From: Paenibacillus sambharensis
GTDB lineage: Bacteria; Bacillota; Bacilli; Paenibacillales; Paenibacillaceae
Direction: 5' to 3'
DNA length: 64,000 nt
Assembly (NCBI RefSeq): GCF_003233845.1
Contig: NZ_QKRB01000055.1
Coordinates: forward strand, 1 to 64,000
Under the pieces are notes generated by a model, which was not told where the DNA came from, searched no databases, and was given only the letters and a program-made list of their open reading frames with translations. Made by a program: the position numbers and the translations under genes. Positions 62,469-64,000 of the stretch are shown piece by piece; the stretch's first letter is position 1; every line of letters begins with the position of its first letter.

Positions 62469-63656
62469 CTATGCAGTTTGGGAGTTTGCCTGCTCCCCAT
62501 TCTTATCCATCGCGCGGAAGCGGGAGAGCAGCATCAGCGCCGCCAGCGACAGCGCACCCCCGACAATCAGCGGCAGCCGCAGCTCGACCCTGAACAGGCC
62601 GGCTGCGATGAGCGGCCCTGCAATACGGCCGAGACTGTCCATCGAAGAACTGAGACCGGCTGCAACCCCTTGTCCCACTGTTGTCTTCTGGGTAATCAGC
62701 GACGTCACGCACGGACGAATCAGTGCATTGCCGATGCCGAAGATAGCAAGGTACAGGGTAGCCGTCCACAGCTCGTAAGCTGTGATTAGCAGGAAGAAGC
62801 CTGCTGCCGATATAATCAAGCCTGCTGCGATATACGCCGGCTCCTGGCCTTTCTTGATATATCTCCGTACAACGCCGCCCTGCACAAGTGCGCCGACCAC
62901 GCCGCAGATGAAGAACATAATTCCGAATTGGTACGGCGTGACATCAAACCGCCTCATTCCGAAGAACTGCAGTGTCGACTCCAGGCCTGCCAGCGAGAAG
63001 GTGACGAAGAAGGCCAGCAGATAAAGGTATTTCAGCGGCCCTGTGAAGGCAGTCCAGCGGGAAGGAGGCGTCTCAGTACGGGAACGCCGCTTCTCGGGAG
63101 GGAGCGATTCCTTCAGCACGGCAAACGCGGTGATGAACAGCAAGGCCGACAAGCCAGCCGCCGTAAAGAATGGCGTCTCAAGCGAGATGCGGCTCAGCAT
63201 GCCTCCCACACCCGGTCCGATTGTAAAACCAAGGCCGATGGACATGCCGACAAGACCCATGCCTTTGGTGCGGTGCTCCGGAGGTGTTATGTCAGCGACA
63301 TAAGCGACGATAACCGAGGTTACGGCACCGGAGAACAAGCCGCCCAGCACACGCGAAGCGTACATCAGCGGCAGATGGTCCGAAGCTAGGCCGAAGAGCA
63401 GGAAGCTTGCGGCGAATCCCGCTACGCCGGTCAATATGATCGGGCGCCGGCCGATCTTGTCGGACAAGCCGCCCCACAGCGGAGACAGCAGGAATGAAAC
63501 TGCCGAGTAGATGGACAGCATTAAGGCATTATGTATCTCCGCATTCCCGGGATCGACGTGAACGACCAGTTCCGGCATGACCGGAATGATAATACCAAAC
63601 CCTATAAAAACAGTCATCAGAATAACCATGACGACCGCCAGCTGTTTATTCAACAT
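62469..63656 (-). CDS. MFS drug:proton antiporter (DHA1-type)
   Basis: A 395-residue, 12-helix MFS transporter. Motif A is WGGLSDKIGRRPIIL (about residue 60), motif B lies in YASRVLGGLFSGAV, and motif C is GLGFTIGPGVGGML, the signature of antiporters. The branch resembles TetA or YkuC/NorA types, so a drug or toxic metabolite is a likely substrate. It follows the preceding MFS gene by 21 bases, so both may be one operon. GGAGGG lies before the ATG. Confidence 0.9.
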   Translation of the reverse strand: MLNKQLAVVMVILMTVFIGFGIIIPVMPELVVHVDPGNAEIHNALMLSIYSAVSFLLSPLWGGLSDKIGRRPIILTGVAGFAASFLLFGLASDHLPLMYASRVLGGLFSGAVTSVIVAYVADITPPEHRTKGMGLVGMSIGLGFTIGPGVGGMLSRISLETPFFTAAGLSALLFITAFAVLKESLPPEKRRSRTETPPSRWTAFTGPLKYLYLLAFFVTFSLAGLESTLQFFGMRRFDVTPYQFGIMFFICGVVGALVQGGVVRRYIKKGQEPAYIAAGLIISAAGFFLLITAYELWTATLYLAIFGIGNALIRPCVTSLITQKTTVGQGVAAGLSSSMDSLGRIAGPLIAAGLFRVELRLPLIVGGALSLAALMLLSRFRAMDKNGEQANSQTA

Positions 63657-63677
63657 GTCTATTTCCCTCCATCCAAA

Positions 63678-64000
63678 CTATCGTACCACAACAGGACGCC
63701 GATGAGAAATGAACAAATGAAGAACAAACAGGATGAACAGAACGAAGCCGCTTATCATGAACGGGGCATGCGGTCCGAGGTAGTCCCACATCTTCCCGGA
63801 CAGCACAGAGCCGAGCACGGTGCCCGAGCCTTCAATGGTCAGGAAGAAGCCCCAGACCGCTCCGCGCTCCTCTTCAGGAATGGCATAGGCGATCAAAGCG
63901 TTCCAAGCCGGGATGATACATGCGTAGCCCAGCCCAATGACTGCCACTACTACAAGCGCCAGCTTGGCATCCCGGACAAATCCCAGCACCGGCAGCGAGA
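63678..64000 (-). CDS. MFS transporter, C-terminal part (cut by window end)
   Basis: The last 107 codons of an MFS transporter; the frame continues past the window edge, so the start is missing. Three or four helices are seen (ALVVVAVIGLGYACIIPAWNAL, then EERGAVWGFFLTIEGSGTVLGSVLSGKMWDYLG, and MISGFVLFILFVLHLFI). The PEEERGAVWGFF loop resembles the drug antiporter family. It lies 21 bases before the next MFS gene on the same strand. Its subtype cannot be decided from this part. Confidence 0.85.
   Translation of the reverse strand, partial: SLPVLGFVRDAKLALVVVAVIGLGYACIIPAWNALIAYAIPEEERGAVWGFFLTIEGSGTVLGSVLSGKMWDYLGPHAPFMISGFVLFILFVLHLFISHRRPVVVR

Overview
The window looks like a chromosomal segment of a moderately high-GC, spore-forming Bacillota, most probably Paenibacillus or a close relative. 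Sequence clues are GGAGG-type ribosome binding sites in front of nearly every gene, a tyrosine T-box leader, Bacillus-type housekeeping families (YugN, YlaN, YlbF/YlbG, YktB, CcpA, AcuA/AcuC, RqcH beside a YloB-type calcium ATPase) and consensus sigma-A promoters. Assignment rests on recalled protein families; no database search was run.

Layout. 1-1400: an IS3-family insertion sequence with inverted ends and a -1 frameshift signal. 1440-1905: a decayed array of about 25-bp repeats, non-coding. 2.0-9.7 kb: a fused methionine synthase/methylene-THF reductase, dapF, a calcium P-type ATPase and divergent rqcH. 9.7-12.5 kb: a tight three-gene unit (LysR regulator, PHP phosphoesterase, MerR regulator with a B12 domain). 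12.6-20.7 kb: a hypothetical gene, ylbG, ylbF, a bacterial XPB helicase with its overlapping partner, a secreted nuclease lipoprotein, a CBS protein and an M20 amidohydrolase. 20.9-27 kb: yugN, an ftsW-type gene, an Asp23 protein, a Ca2+/H+ exchanger, ylaN, an HPr-like protein without the phosphorylatable histidine, an M29 aminopeptidase and a lipoprotein. 27-32 kb: a diguanylate cyclase, rpsD with its leader, and tyrS with its T-box. 32-39 kb: a class A penicillin-binding protein with fibronectin repeats, then acsA divergent from acuA-acuC. 39-47 kb: mtnN, ccpA, small genes, and the ptsG-type/ptsI pair. 46.7-52.7 kb: a glutamine-rich repeat protein, a CoA-binding protein, aroA, aroK, a small hypothetical, gndA and another hypothetical. 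52.9-58.3 kb: a three-component ABC exporter divergent from a two-component system, resembling the Bacillus LnrJK-LnrLMN set. 58.4-64 kb: yktB, an RND efflux pump and two MFS transporters, the last cut by the window end.

Two themes connect genes. The first is carbon catabolite control: ccpA, an HPr/Crh-like protein with the regulatory serine, PTS enzyme I and EIICBA, a cre-like site inside the ptsG promoter, and a cre-like site between acsA and acuA. The second is envelope and toxin defence: the class A PBP, FtsW-type protein, Asp23, Lnr-like exporter with its two-component system, RND pump and MFS carriers.

The points most worth following up are the B12-binding MerR protein with the CarH-type Wx9EH signature in a coupled operon with a PHP enzyme, the XPB helicase plus overlapping partner, the glutamine-rich protein with five copies of a 13-residue motif, and the histidine-less HPr. 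I found no CRISPR array, prophage or clearly new defence island. Terminators, promoters and cre sites were picked by eye.
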